This document shows, piece by piece, positions 1 through 12,700 of a DNA stretch of 64,000 nucleotides (the stretch's first letter is position 1; the number at the start of each line of letters is the position of its first letter). The stretch lies in assembly GCA_963989385.1 (NCBI GenBank), contig OZ022501.1:93666979-93730978 (forward strand), given 5' to 3'. Both the position numbers and the translations under genes were made by a program. This DNA comes from Ctena decussata (lineage: Eukaryota; Mollusca; Bivalvia; Lucinida; Lucinidae). A model generated the notes under the pieces. The model made no database searches. It was not told where the DNA came from and saw only the letters and a program-made list of their open reading frames with translations.

Positions 1-230
1 GGTCTCAGTTTGTTCTCATGATGGAAACAGATCTTTCTCACCCATTGGACTAATATAATTTCTGATGAGGCCGAGACAAGGAAATCTCAGGCTAGTTTTC
101 AGATTATTTAGTCTTGCCGGGCATAAGACATAAGGCTTGCCGAGCATAAGACTTAAATAATCTGAAAACGAGCCTGAGATTTCCTTGTCGAGGCCTCAAC
201 CCCATCATTGATTATTTTTCCCACCCATTT
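1..230. repeat. Imperfect palindrome at the left edge
   Basis: Positions about 66-120 and 148-203 are near-perfect reverse complements around AGGAAATCTCAGGCT and AGCCTGAGATTTCCT, separated by repeats of cgagcataagac. The motif TTTCTCACCCATTGGAC at about 35-51 returns inverted at 574-591. Probably a snapback MITE cut by the window edge. Confidence 0.55.
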
Positions 231-639
231 TTATCTTATACAACAGAATATCCATTGAATATCTTAACTTCTTGTTGAAGCAATTCCTTTAAATTTCTGT
301 TAATAGTTCTGTCATGTGTGTTGATTTCACCTTGTGCATGCATATTTCATGACTGGCAGCTAATCTACAGTGACACCTCATGCACATCACTGGCTGTCAA
401 TTTCATTTTGCATGCAATTTACCTGCAAGTGGATTTGTGGAATTTAAGTGTGTAATTTATTGGGCTGTACTATTTAGTAATGATTGGCAGTTTGAGGCAG
501 CTTTCTGAGCCTAGGCTGAGACAGCAGGCCGAGATAGAAAAAATCTCAGACACCTCTAGAAAGGGATATTCTTGTCCAATGGGTGAGAAAAAGATATCCT
601 TTCTAAAGGTGTGCGAGACTTTTTTTTATCTTTTTCTTC

Positions 640-1300
640 TTTTCTCTACCTCTGCTATCAAGGTCCATGACTCACAGACATTCAGAAAATTGGATATGAT
701 AAGGGAGTGCATCAAGTTCACCTTTTATCCAAGAGATATGCTGCTATCTCTCAATATTGGCTTGAGCTTTGTCAGAGCTGCAGTGGCTTGTGCACTCCTA
801 AGGAGAACCTCCGGTTTTAAGCTTTCATCTGAGACAATTGCTCCAAGGTACTTGAAGCTTGTAACTGTTCCAAGCTTCTGTCCTTTAACATTTATCACCC
901 TCTGTTTGTCATTAGCTTGGTTGCAATTATCTCCATTGTAGAGCTTGTGCAGGTTTTGTCAAGACTTTCGACTAGAGCTTCGAGTTTCTGCTCTTCCTCA
1001 GCAAGAGCATCAGAGTCATCGGCAAGTCGCAGATTGGTAATGTTTCTGACACATATGCCAACCTTTCCATCATGTTCTTCAAGAGCATCAGACAAGATCA
1101 TTTCAAGAAAAACGTCGAAAAGGGTGAGTGAGAGAAGACATCCTTGCCTAACTCCAACTGTTGTTCTGAACCATTCTCTTGTGCTGCCATTCATTTGAAC
1201 TGTACTTATAGCCTTGTCGTAAAGATGCTAAATGGCGCGATCTAGATTTGCATTGATATTGTACTTCCGCATGGTGGCCCATGAAGCTGCAAGTGGAAAC
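640..1300 (-). pseudogene. Decayed non-LTR retrotransposon reverse-transcriptase fragment
   Basis: Read on the minus strand, 1195-895 encodes EWFRTTVGVRQGCLLSLTLF and then LRLADDSDAL, a degraded form of the RT catalytic block (normally F/Y-A-D-D). Upstream the same protein continues (MRKYNINANL, LYDKAIS) across a stop codon near 1236. Downstream, 895-640 encodes KLGTVTSFKYLGAIVSDE and CESWTLIAEVEK after a frame change and a stop. About 220 residues of the palm and thumb are covered. It lacks an endonuclease and 5' part, so it is dead. The exact LINE clade is not assigned. Confidence 0.8.
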
Positions 1301-3508
1301 TGGTTAATGTTTTCAATATTGCCTTTTTATCTGAAAATTTACCCCTGTCTTTTCTAGAACAGGTTTTAGCGTTTCCAATCATTCAAGTATCCTAATTCTT
1401 TACCAAAATTGAAAGGAAAGAAAGCTTGATCATTTTCAAATACAAAATATTGGTGTGAGTCTGAGACTTCCAAAATGAGTTCTAAAAACAAAGACAAGCT
1501 TTCAACCGTCAAGTTTCTATTTTTCTTGAGTATATATTGTAGTCAGTTTTGTACGGTCCTTTTCTTGTAAAAGTGAAAGGACCTAGTCCAAGCGTCACTC
1601 AACGTTCGAAATGTGACATAAACTACAGCCCATTATTCAGTTTCAGAGTAACTGTAAGGTCAAAACAAAAGATATATGAATTACAGAATAAATTGTAGCA
1701 TAAGCGTAGCATATACCTAACACTGGCCCTCTATGAAGTTGTAAAATACTTAAGTTTAGATAGGGGCATATGTTTGAAATATATTCATGTATATTAAATA
1801 TGCCCCAAAGTTTATAAGGTGCTGAAACTGTATGCCCTTACAGCATACTCAAAGCATCAAGACTGTATAAGCAATAGCAAAGTAAAAGGGGCCATCACCC
1901 TGCTAATACGAATCTGATGAAAAACGAACAATGCATTAAGGAAAATTCAGCTTACTAATATGAATAGTTCTGGAGTTACCATAATTCTTTTACATTTAAG
2001 GGAATGTCTGTTATCTATGAAAGGGGAATAACTCAATTAGTAATCAATTTCGCAGATAGTATCAATATATACCAAATACTGATAGCATACTAAAATTCAG
2101 CTCTCTCAGTCAAACGGTTAAAAAGTTGGAAAAAAATATGACAAAGAGCCATAACTTTGTCAAAAATAAAATATATGAAAACCCAGGGTCACGTGCACAT
2201 CTTCAGATCATGATGAACCATTCTGCACAGTTTCAAGTCAATTCAATAAAACGGTGTGACAGGAGTTTCGAGGACAAGGTCTGAGTCAGCAAGGGCTTTA
2301 ATTCCATAAAAAAGGCTGAAACAAAAATAAAAAAACACATGCACATATGCATATCATGATATTGCAATTTATAAAATTTAAAATCATTTGGATGAAAGAC
2401 GTAGGAGGAGTTGTGGGGTCAAGATCTTGGGAGGACGGAGGCACACACGAACAGACGAGTCATCCCTATAGTCACCCTCCGGGTAAAACCTGCACCTTGA
2501 CGAAAAAAAATAACAGTAAAAATAAATAAATAAAAACAAATGTCATACTGTATGTAGAGTGTCGCATTTGAATTGTGCAAATTATAATATTTTCCTCTTT
2601 ATTTCTTTCATAAATCATACATGAATGTTTTTAGTAAATGTGACAATTTTAATGGGACTAACTGACAAGGTGCACATAAAACTCGTTAATTATGTTTGTA
2701 GCTTTTAAAAGATTTTCTGATAGCATACTTTTTGTACATGCCGTTGAAGGTTTGGAATAAATTTGCATACTTTAGCTCATAATTCGCGATGCTTAGACAA
2801 CATTTAAACTATAATCTATACTGTTTTCAAAATGGAATATAAATTTATTTGAAACAAGGTCATGTGAACATGTTAGAAGTAATTTACGTTCATTCTCTTA
2901 TCAAATGTGCGCCGCCTTGGGTACTCAGAAGATAAGCTGGTATTTGTATAATTTTGTGAAAGAGTAAGGTTGCAATATTAGTCTGGTGACAGCATCCGGC
3001 TTGTACATTGAGTCATTTGAATATATTTATGTCTTTATAGAGGGCACATGAAGTAACGTCCTTTACAAGAACGGCCATCAGACCCCGACTAAAGTCAGCA
3101 TGGGCCTTGGTAAACAGGTTGCACTAGATTAGCTCATGGATTTGGTGTTAATAAGTTAAGAAAGTCAAGCTGAGAACATTTTAGCTGGTGCTCTTCCTTT
3201 CTTGGTAATTGATTTTTTTTCTGCTTTGAGGCCCTGAATCGCTCACCCGAGTATACAAACCATGTCGGCGTAATGCTGGAGAGTTCAGTGGCCAAAACTA
3301 GCCAGGCAGTCCTCCATAACCTTCATTTACGAAATTCACATATAAAGGCTGTCGTTACTAATAGATCAAAGTACCTGACACCTGCCGATACAAACGAGGG
3401 CGTCGCATAACTTGCAATGTTATATTCTGACGCCTTTAGCATTCCTTTTTTTTTTCCACATACCTTTCCTCTGTGGAATAGTCTTCCCGCTTCTGTGGTG
3501 CAGAGCAT
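1301..3508. other. Intergenic stretch with no supported feature
   Basis: AT-rich sequence with no convincing coding signal. Short open frames are not protein-like. No repeat recurring elsewhere in the window was recognised. Confidence 0.5.
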
Positions 3509-3534
3509 TTAACCCTTTTTTGACCAGTGGACTT

Positions 3535-3704
3535 AGGAGCGGCTGTAGTATAGTGGATAACACTCCGGACTACCAATCCAGGGGTCGCAAGATCGATCCC
3601 CCGCTTCTCTGGTCTTTCGGATGAGACTTTAAACCGAGGTCCCGTCTCCACATGACCTCGTTGTTGGTGGGACGTTAAACCCGAGTTCACTCACTCACTC
3701 ACTC
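3535..3704 (+). mobile_element. tRNA-derived SINE, family 2, with 12-bp target duplication
   Basis: The tRNA-like head has an A box (TAGTATAGTGGATAACA) and a weak B box (AGATCGATCCC), then a unique body and a (TCAC)n tail. It is bounded by the perfect duplication ACCAGTGGACTT (3523-3534 and 3705-3716), showing LINE-mediated insertion. Confidence 0.85.
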
Positions 3705-3811
3705 ACCAGTGGACTTGTCCATTCTTATCATTCAGATAATCCTATTTCTAGTTTTAGGGGTTTCTGGTGAATATTTTCACTTTTATTGTACTTTGCATAG
3801 AAATTCCTGTA

Positions 3812-3880
3812 AGCAAACAATGTAGACCCTGATCAGACGCCGCGTTTTGCGGCGTCTGAGCTGGGTCTGCACTGTTTGCT
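3812..3880. repeat. Hairpin-B palindrome
   Basis: Arms AGCAAACAATGTAGACCC and GGGTCTGCACTGTTTGCT with GACGCCGC/GCGGCGTC inner stem. Core of the TTAA MITE around it. Confidence 0.8.
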
Positions 3881-4384
3881 TAATATCCCCAAAACGGGTA
3901 TCTGGTCTAAAAAGGGTTAAGCCCCATATCAGAGGTATGTGTTTTAGCATTCCTCTCTGATTTGCTTCTTGTAAAAGGTTTTAGTGACCTAGCCCCCGTT
4001 AATGTTAATGCTTAATTCTTTTAACACCGCACACAGGACTTTATGGTCAAATATGACCCTAATCGTTATATGAAGATATATAGCTGGATAGGTAATTATG
4101 GTATGCTTAAAAACAATTTTCGGGTCACAACGACCATGGCAGAGAATTGTAGAAGAAAGTTAATTTCTGCACGTTGTTTATACCAGACAGGATTCATTCG
4201 AAACACTGGCCGACTTAGAGGTCTAACAAAGTGTAAGACCAATAAAAGTAACTTAGTATGGGAAAAAGATCGAGGTTTCTAGTCAAACGTTTTCGTAGGC
4301 ATGTGTTTATGTTGCTTTCGTTGCCTGTTATGAATGCCAGTCCCAGTGTGTACATAAGATAAAATTAATTTGAGCCCCAGTAAA

Positions 4385-4465
4385 GTGACATATGCGCCCA
4401 GCAAAGACTCATATCAGCCTGGGCATCGTGCTGTGCAGCGAAGGCTGATTAGACTTTGCGGAACT
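4385..4465. repeat. Partial copy of snapback family D
   Basis: The motif GCGCCCAGCAAAGACTC followed by cagcctgggcat matches one arm of the family-D elements at 7901, 21664 and 36529; the other arm is lost. Confidence 0.5.
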
Positions 4466-4807
4466 CTTAATGCAAATATAATAAACTGAAACAAAATTTC
4501 CGAAAAATAATACGTCACAAACGTATTGGCTATAATTTAAATGTTATGCGACAGTCTGCATGCTTAGTGATTAACCCAATCACGGTTGATAACTTTGCTG
4601 CACTCTTTAATTGCACACCGGGGGGTCGGGCGTCAGACTCTATGATGGCCCCGACCTAAAGCTATATATTTTAGTTGGTTGGGACCGGAGCCTTTTTGTC
4701 TGTTGCTTGTTCCACTGGAGCTCAACTGGTGACCTTCTTTTGCTTCAGATTTCCAGTGGGGTTGTTTGGCAGGCCAGGGATCTCCACCTGTCAGACGGCC
4801 CGTTGTA

Positions 4808-6201
4808 CAATGGACTCGACAGTATCGGATCAAGTTCAATAAAACTCCCGTTTTGTTGTATATGAATGCTAAAAGTATGTATGTTATGACACAAAACAAT
4901 AGCAAAATATCCCTTCTATCTATCCATGTCAAAATATTTACGAAATTTATTCCTTTAAGGGCAGATAACCTATGCAGACTTACGGGAGGGTCCTGCGACA
5001 GTAACGAATCAGGTGCGACAGTATCGGATCATATGATATTATTTTACAGGAGAGTTTCTCCGAGGCATTCTGACAACCTTCTTAGCTTCAATAATTTTGC
5101 TACATAAACAGTTGGACCTATTAAACTCTCTGAGGAAACTTTTACGGCCTTTCAACGATATTTTTCATGATGTCCTTCACCAGCAACGGTTTTGTCTGTT
5201 AAATAAAAGTTGAATGTATACAAAACTACAAGCATGCCAAAAATTCTTAACTCAGTAATCCCCAGCGCCTCATAGCATGGAACTACTCAAACATTAAAGA
5301 TCAAAAACTGCCTTTGCAAAGTGTAGACCCTGATAAGACCATGGTGTCTGATCAGGATCAACAAATTTACGGTAATGTTCCGCCTTAACGATATTTCAGT
5401 GCAATCAGTGTATAAACAGTACATGGTCATTCAACGAGTTCTCCGGCATTAATCTGAGTCTACACAGTGTACAGATGTCCATCCGATGAACGCCAGTTAT
5501 TATTGGGTTCACATTCATGCGAGCTGATCTCGAATGTTTCAACAGATGTTTAGCAGAAGCTTGGTTGTGCTACGCATAACCTTCATTATCATACGCTAGA
5601 ATGTGGGGCTTGGGATGGGGGATATTTTACAAAAAGGATGTTGTCTTAGTTTTAAACTGACTTTCTTTGAAAAAAGACACAGCAGCCACTCAGGTAGTTG
5701 ATTTATGACGTTTTCAGCATCAGACCATACATCCAACATGCAGTTTCCAGCTGAGGCTGTATTTCAGTTCAAATTACATGATGATCCGTTACTGTCGCAC
5801 ATCGGTGCCTCACTTTTCAAGTCTTTAGTTTCATCAAATACTGGGATGTCACAAAAATAATGACTGCCTGCAATTTTAGGGATGCCAGGACACATTACAA
5901 AGCAAACTTGGTTTCAATCGCCTAATGATAAAATAGTTTAAATAACCTAAATCTATCTTGGGGGTAACGAGCAACAGGCAAAATGCAAGCGCCGCTGAAG
6001 AGGGTCCAAGCTTTTCAACAACTCTGATTTGTTTCTCAGCCGCAGATTTCGATCGAATTTTTCACCCTGCACTTTGCCATTGGTCGAACTTGATGACTGT
6101 AATATAATGGTAAAAAATATTTGCTTCATTTGTGAGAAAAATGGGTGATAACCTAAGAGTGATCCGATACTGTCGATGATCCGATACTGTCGAGTCCACT
6201 G
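4808..6201. mobile_element. 1.4-kb TA-flanked DNA element with 24-bp terminal inverted repeats
   Basis: TIRs CAATGGACTCGACAGTATCG and CGATACTGTCGAGTCCACTG are flanked by TA (4806-4807, 6202-6203), a Tc1/mariner/pogo-type arrangement. GACAGTATCGGATCA recurs inside (5009 and, inverted, 6169). No transposase-like open frame, so non-autonomous. Confidence 0.7.
5315..5363. repeat. Short hairpin-B copy
   Basis: GCAAAGTGTAGACCCTGAT with the inverted ATCAGGATC; a decayed, shortened copy inside the 4808-6201 element. Confidence 0.5.
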
Positions 6202-6439
6202 TATCTGTTGAGTCCTCGTCTTTGCTTCTTCATGGTGTTGAAATTTGATTTATGTGTTTACCGTGATGATTCATTGACGAGTTAGAGGGTTATCATGCGA
6301 ACCAAACAACCAACTAAATGTTTTGTACCACTTCAGAAACTGAGGGTGAGGTTGGGTCTGTAAAATCGATTTAAGCCCCCCAGTAATTCATTACTGACCG
6401 TTCCAAGGCGGTAGTTCTGTTGTGGTTCTCTGTTGCCTG

Positions 6440-6620
6440 TTTTTGGTGTCAGAGTTTTTGTGATGTTTTACCTTATGTATGTTCTTATTATTTTTGGTTC
6501 GGTTCGGCTGTATAAGACTCAATATAAGCACATCAACCCACATTCTATTACCAAACGTTGAGTTTGAACCGCTTTCTACAATGATTTTAACCTGACTGAT
6601 AGGATTATGGAGACTTTAAC
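6440..6620. repeat. Dispersed repeat family O, copy 1
   Basis: Shares GCACATCAACccACATTcTAT and ACCAAACgT..GAACC with 10300-10430 and more weakly with 43790-43930. Function and ends unknown. Confidence 0.4.
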
Positions 6621-7111
6621 CAATGACAGTTTCTGTTCTAATGACGTTTGTCATTTTTGCTAAAGTGAGCGATTCAGGGCCTCTTGTATAAAATGTAACG
6701 CCCCGTGTTGTTTAATAGGATTAATGCGGTGTACCATGTGTTGTACTTGTTTACTACACCAAGTATTTTTGTACCCTGTATTTTTACCGCAAACGCAGTT
6801 TGCAGTTGATGCAGGCTAAGGGAAATAACTTAAACTTTAGAAACTACTTTGTATACCCATCTTCACTTCCCATGCCTAGCGGCTGTGGTCAGGTGGTGCT
6901 ATTCTATGTCAGCTCCCTAACCTGAATATGATCAGCGTCAAAATGAGCGGGGTGGTCGGGTGGCGCGATGATCCAGTGCCGGGCCGTCCTGCTTATTTGA
7001 AACATTGTAGGGCAAAGGCCTGAATCAATCATTACATTTGGCAAAACAAGTGCACATGTCCATCCGGGTGTCCGCCGCACTGAGCTTAGCTACCGGGAAG
7101 GTGGCAGTGGC

Positions 7112-7730
7112 ACTTTTTGTGGGCCTTGGGATGAGGGTGTGGGGATGACGATAGGCACGGTTCGAGTATTAAGACCTACAAAATAGGGTCTTTTTGTGGG
7201 CCTTGGGGTGAGGGTGTCGGGATGACGATAGGCACGGTTCGAGTATTAAGACCTACAAAATAGGGTCTTTTTGTGGACCTTGGGGTGAGGGTGTGGGGAT
7301 GACGATAGGCACGGTTCGAGTATTAAGACCTACAAAATAGGGTCTTTTTGTGGGCCTTGGGGTGAGGGTGTGGGGATGACGATAGGCACGGTTCGAGTAT
7401 TAAGACCTACAAAATAGGGTCTTTTTGTGGGCCTTGGGGTGAGGGTGTCGGGATGACGATAGGCACGGTTCGAGTATTAAGACCTACAAAATAGGGTCTT
7501 TTTGAGGGCCTTGGGGTGAGGGTGTGGGGATGACGATAGGCACGGTTCGAGTATTAAGACCTACAAAATAGGGTCTTTTTGTGGGCCTTGGGGTGAGGGT
7601 GTCGGGATGACGATAGGCACGGTTCGAGTATTAAGACCTACAAAATAGGGTCTTTTTGTGGGCCTTGGGATGAGGGTGTGGGGATGACGATAGGCAAGGC
7701 TCGAGTATTAGACCTACAAAATAGGGCCTT
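7112..7730. repeat. Tandem repeat, eight copies of a 77-bp unit
   Basis: Units start about 7112, 7189, 7266, 7343, 7420, 7497, 7574 and 7651. Each contains GGGATGACGATAGGCACGG and ATTAAGACCTACAAAATAGG. Copies differ at only a few positions (gtgg/gtcg alternation), so the array is young or homogenised. The last unit is the most diverged. Confidence 0.95.
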
Positions 7731-7900
7731 ACAATCCGCTACCGCCACTTCACAGTGTAGTGTAGCGGAGCGGAACGCAACGTCAGGAGTCTCATGACTA
7801 GCTCGAGTATGTGCCTCAGTTGTTCATCTGTTTCAAGTTACTCGGTATATTTTTCTCTCCTTGAAGTCGAATGAGTCTCTTAACCAGTCTGTAAACAAAT

Positions 7901-8131
7901 GAGCCGCGACACGAGAAAACCAACAAAGTGGTTGTGCGCCCAGCGCTGACTCAGATCAGCCTGGGCATCCGCCCAGTCTGATCAAAGTCTTCGCTGTCCG
8001 CATAAAGGTAGCTTAGACCCTTAGCTACCCTTAAAGCGCTTAGTGAAGAGTCTGAACAGACTGAGTGGATGCCCAGGCTGATCTGCGTCTGCGCTGGGCG
8101 TGCAACCACATTGTTGGTTTTCTCGTGTGGC
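7901..8131. mobile_element. Snapback MITE family D, copy 1
   Basis: Long imperfect palindrome: GAGCCGCGACACGAGAAAAC at the left, its complement gttttctcgtgt at the right, with CATCCGCCCAGTCTGATCA and its inverse inside. No coding capacity. Confidence 0.8.
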
Positions 8132-8269
8132 CGAAACTCCTCCGTCACTTACCATCCGATTTTCATATTTTTGCAGGACATCTTGCGTTGATCATTTGCA
8201 ACAGCTTCTTCAGTTTTCAATCGATTTTCATAAAACTGTCGTTGGAGCCCCGCTGTGGGCGGGAATCTT

Positions 8270-8405
8270 TTCAGTCGTAAACGCTCGGGTTCCATTGCAC
8301 ACCGCCTTTCATTATCACCCAAGCATAGTCCTGATATGACTGAAATGCTGTCAAAAAGGATGTACCGTGAATCGCAAGTCATCCACCCATCACAAAACTT
8401 TCAGG
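8270..8405 (+). mobile_element. 5'-truncated SINE, family 3
   Basis: Contains GCCTTTCATTATCACCC, TGATATGACTGAAAT and the tail AAGTCATCCACCCATC, the same body and tail as the minus-strand copies at 30104 and 35105. The tRNA head is missing. Confidence 0.65.
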
Positions 8406-9420
8406 ATTACGCAAATCTTGTGACAGCAACTCCCTCATGTTTCAGCCGATTTCATGACACGTTCAAGATAGTGTTATATAACGATCTGAAGTAGATTATA
8501 TTATGCCAGGGTCATATTTCTGCCAGGGTTAAAGACCTTGATCAGTCCAGCAGCTACCTTATCCTTCAGTACAGGTGTAGTCGGGTGGTGCGATGGTGCT
8601 GTTTATGTATAACTTCCAGTGCCGGGTAGACTGATATTCAGTCTCATATTCAGCAATATGCCACTCTGATCATACCGTTTTTCTCTCGTCTATCATTTCT
8701 CTCTTCTTTCTGCGTCTCTCTGGCATGATTGAGCTCCCCACTCAAATGCCTCAAACATAAACCGATTTTATGAAATGTATTTGTTTGTTTGTTATTTATT
8801 TATTTTCTGACAGAACAGCTTTCGACTTGTGAGTGCCATTCACATAACGGAATAGATGTTTATTGTGGAGAGAAAAAGAAATAATGAAAAAAAAAAAAAG
8901 ACTGTAGCAGTGTATGTGTGAATAAAATAAATAAAGGGCCACTAATCCGACGTGGAGCTAGGACTTTCAGCAAGGGTCTGCTGTGGTTGCAGTAGGTGAG
9001 GGATGGGGACGGACGATGAACCTATCTATGCTTACAGAATAGGCTATAGCTTAAGTTAGAGCGTCTGATTAACGTAATAAATTGATGACGCTGATGCACA
9101 GGCTGATCTGCGTCTTTGCTGTTCGCATATGTTGTAAGGAGCCTTTTTCCACTGGGGGCACACCAGAGTTCGTTATGTAAATGGATTAGTGTTGTGTTAG
9201 TGTGTGTACACGACGCGATAATTGGGTTATCTCACTTTTTGTATAGGTTACAAATGTTTTCTAAAAACTTCTGAAGTGTAGTTTTAGTGATAATTTCCGC
9301 AGAGATATTCGAATTTTAACATAAACGCACAGTAGTAGTCAGAAATAAGGTAAAACGGTTTGCATTTAGAGTTGAAAAAGTTAGGAGTCTATTGACTTTG
9401 CGGATTTTTCTTCTGACTAC
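8406..9420. other. Upstream intergenic stretch before the laminin gene
   Basis: No coding signal. An A-rich run at 8885-8899, a family-D fragment near 9085-9130 and microsatellite-like T/A tracts are visible. Upstream control elements may lie here, but none can be named from sequence. Confidence 0.4.
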
Positions 9421-9427
9421 CCCGTCT

Positions 9428-9435
9428 TATATAAT
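9428..9435 (+). promoter_or_regulatory. Candidate TATA box of the laminin alpha gene
   Basis: TATATAAT lies 63-70 bp before the ATG, in a stretch richer in CpG than the gene body. A TATA box predicts a start site about 30 bp downstream, leaving a 5' UTR of about 40 nt, which is short. An upstream non-coding exon is equally possible. Confidence 0.3.
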
Positions 9436-9497
9436 GAGACTGCTCCACTGGAGTTTCTGAGTTTTCGCCACATTCAGCACTTAAAGAAGTTTGCAAC

Positions 9498-9737
9498 ATG
9501 GCGGTAGGGACGCACGGTCCCGAAATTGTGATATTTGTTTTATTTTCTGTGGTTTTATCCGTGTTTTCCCAGGTTTTAACGCCGCCAACTTTCAATTTAG
9601 CTAAAGGACGCGATATTACAGCAACCGCGACATGTGGGTATGAAGATGCGGCGGCTGGGTCGGGATTTGTGGAACTCTATTGTCGACTGACTGGGGCCTC
9701 AGGAACCGTGGAAGATGCCACAAGAGAAATCATCCAG
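9498..9737 (+). CDS. LAMA5: Laminin alpha exon 1: signal peptide and start of LN
   Basis: 80 codons, ending in phase 0 with donor gtatat. The initiating Met is followed by a hydrophobic stretch (residues about 9-23, [14 protein letters not shown]) with likely cleavage near residue 25. LN sequence then begins, with [19 protein letters not shown] and ELYC typical of the laminin N-terminus. A pogo-like MITE starts 5 bp into the intron. The frame stays open into that MITE to 9863, but the family alignment supports splicing at 9737. Confidence 0.9.
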
Positions 9738-12700
9738 GTATATAGTCAACTCTTGATATCTCGAAGTCAACTCCAGCCCAAACTACTGATATCTCAAAGT
9801 AAATTTTCTGGTACCAGAAAATTTACTTTGAGATATCAGCAGTTTGAGTGTAACAGGAGTTGAAATGTAAATAAAAATAGGAAGTTTAAATATATTCTTT
9901 GATATAAGAAGATATTTTTGAGGTATCAATGTTCGACATATTGCAAGTTGACTGTATAAGAATATTTCGACTTTCCATTGAATTTGGTAATTGAATGAAA
10001 TTATGATCTTTTATTTTTTATTTATTTATTTTCATTTTTTTTTTACATCTGGTAAGATCACACTGCTCAGAGTCTGCATTGGCACACATGGACTTACCAG
10101 AGTCTATGTAGATTGCTGAATCAATACAAAAATATGTTTTCATATAGATTGAGGTGAAGGTAACCTTCTTTCCATGCTATAAATTTGAAGAACATGGTAA
10201 AAATACAATGTACAGGTGTACGCGTGCCCATTTGTTTGCCGGCTTTTGTTTATATTGCATTGCTCGACAGGAACCAGAAAAGGAAATTGCAGTTTATGTA
10301 TGGAGTGATTGGTCATATTCGCAAACAATTGTTCCTCCTACTTTTTGCCAGTTTAATATGACAAAATATGCACATCAACACACATTTTATCACCAAACAT
10401 CAAGGTTGAACCACTCTCGTGATTTTGTTTTCATACTAGGAATACTAGTGAGGCTTTAATCATATGGGGCATTAATCATACTATTTCTTTATTTCAGGGC
10501 CAGTTTTGTGATTATTGTGACCCTTCCAACCCAGCACAGAACCACTCTATCGCCTATGCTATTGACGGTACAGAAAGATGGTGGCAATCACCACCCCTGT
10601 CAAGGGGCAATGAATTCAACGAAGTGGATATTGTCATCAACTTGGAGCAGGTATGTTGTTATTGGAGCTTCTCATTCTACCATTTCCATTCATTTATTCA
10701 GGGCTGCAAGGCTAATCTGAGGCTTCCCTGTTGGCATAGGCTATTATTGTTGTGTCTTGTACATTTTGATGAGAGGCCTGCATTGAATGGCTGGTTTATT
10801 ATGCAACATGCTGTTAATTACTCTAGTTTGTCTGATAACAAATTGAGAATTTGGCAAAATCAGCAAAGACAAGAACCATAATGACATTAAACAATGGACT
10901 GGAAGTGTCTGGCCCTGATCAGCTGCTCCTAGAGAAAACAATGTAGACCCTGCTCAGACTGCTCTTAAAGGAGCAGTCTGATCAGGGTCCACACCCTTTA
11001 CAAGTCAGCTTGCAAGTTTTTGACTCATCAGCCAGATGATAAAATTTTAAGATAATTATAATGACAATTGAGGTGTCCCAGGATTTGGGGTAATTATGGT
11101 AATGCTGATTTGTTAGATATTTCTTCCATTTGCCAAAATTTTGGGAAACACCCTTGGTTACCATGGTTACTTTTACAGGAGATTTCTGCAAGAGTCTACT
11201 GGCTTACAAGATAGATTGAAGCGCTATTCTGATTTTCAGAAACTTTAAAATCAGTGTAAACTTTGATGCAGAGCCCAAGCTGAATATGGGTTTTGAATTT
11301 TTGATGGAAATTTTTTACATTATTTCTGTCTTCTCTCCATGAAAATTAAATATTGACCCCTCATTAAAACTGGCTGACATTTGTTGTTGCTCCACAGTAG
11401 GACCACCTTACCAATGTGAGGTTATGTTGAGGGCCACAACATGTTCTAAAGAATAAATAAGGGGAAAAAATCCTCAAAATGCTATGAATCAAACATGTTC
11501 AAAACTGTATGAAGGTGGAAAAAGGTAGATCTTAATCATTTACACTGTAAGGCTAGCAGAATTCATTCAGTCAGTGTAAGCAGGCTACCTGTTACTGCTT
11601 ATAAGTGAGTATGAACAGCTAAGTAGTTGTAGAGATTAAAAGAGATTTGTAGATAAGATAGTGGCATCTGGTATACAAGTGTGTTAACATGCTTGTTCTA
11701 CACAGCCTACAGTAGCAGATTATCTGCCTCAGTCACTTCCAGATATCTGTATCATTGATAAAACACCTGGCCAACACATTATAGTCCGTTTGCTCCCAAG
11801 TGCAAACGGGGTATTGCTTATTTTCTCGAAAACGATGAAAGTTCCATCAAATGTTCCAATGTCCTAATGATTCCTATAACTATACATAACAGAATACGGA
11901 AAGTCCAAATTTTTCGATGCTTTTGTAAAATATTTTCCATTGACCTTAATGCAAAAACTGAGCAGTTTCACAAAAGGGCGTCGTATGCTTGTTAGAACAG
12001 CCAAAATATTGTTGATAGGCAATAGCGTAAACTCGTAGTTTACTACAGGTGTGGGCGTATATGAATGAAATAGTAAAATGTATTCACCTGTCCGCACGCG
12101 TAACGCATGGTATCACTGGTCAGGTGATTCTATGTTGTAAAAAAATATTGAACTATTATAATTATTTTGCGAGTAAAACGTGTATGTTATAAAAATTGAT
12201 AATATATGGGTGAAACAAAAAGTAGAAAAAATGGATTTAGAATAAAATTTCAATTAATTATGCAAATTTTGTTCTAGGGATAGCATACATTGGTCACATG
12301 CTGTGACACGTAAAACTAAACGGGAATTCCAACAGCCAACTTTTACTCCCTTGTAATTAAGAGGTGAAAATGACATATTTTAGGTCCTGTTTTTGTATAG
12401 AAACTTTTTTATGCAAAACCTCACATTTCTGCAAAATTATGATTTTGTTATGTATAGGATGAAAATTAAGAATGAGCGATTCGAAAATCTTTTACCTCTC
12501 ACCAATTTTGAGAAAATATTGGGGATGCCGTTTGCATTTGGGAGCAAACGGACTATAACTCTTTAAGCCCCAGTGATGAAATTAGCTGCAAAATTTGCAA
12601 ACAGCATAGATCCTGATGAGGTGGCTCATGAGCCGCCTCATATAGATCTACACTGTTTGCCCTCCAATCTTTGAATTATCGATATGAAATGTCTTGGCCA

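Larger units (their letters stand above)
3509..3920. mobile_element. TTAA-flanked (piggyBac-type) MITE with SINE insertion and hairpin core
   Basis: Begins TTAACCCTTTTTTGACCAG and ends with the complementary GGTCTAAAAAGGGTTAA. TTAA flanks with CCCTTT ends are the piggyBac signature. No transposase. The SINE at 3535-3704 is inserted in its left half and the shared palindrome (3812-3880) forms its core. Confidence 0.65.

Noticed and set aside
480..941. 153-codon open frame on the plus strand
   Set aside because: It runs antisense to a clear LINE reverse-transcriptase fragment and has no protein-like composition of its own.
9738..9863. Extension of the exon 1 reading frame to 121 codons
   Set aside because: The extra residues are the translated MITE; the donor at 9738 and exon 2 continue the LN domain perfectly.
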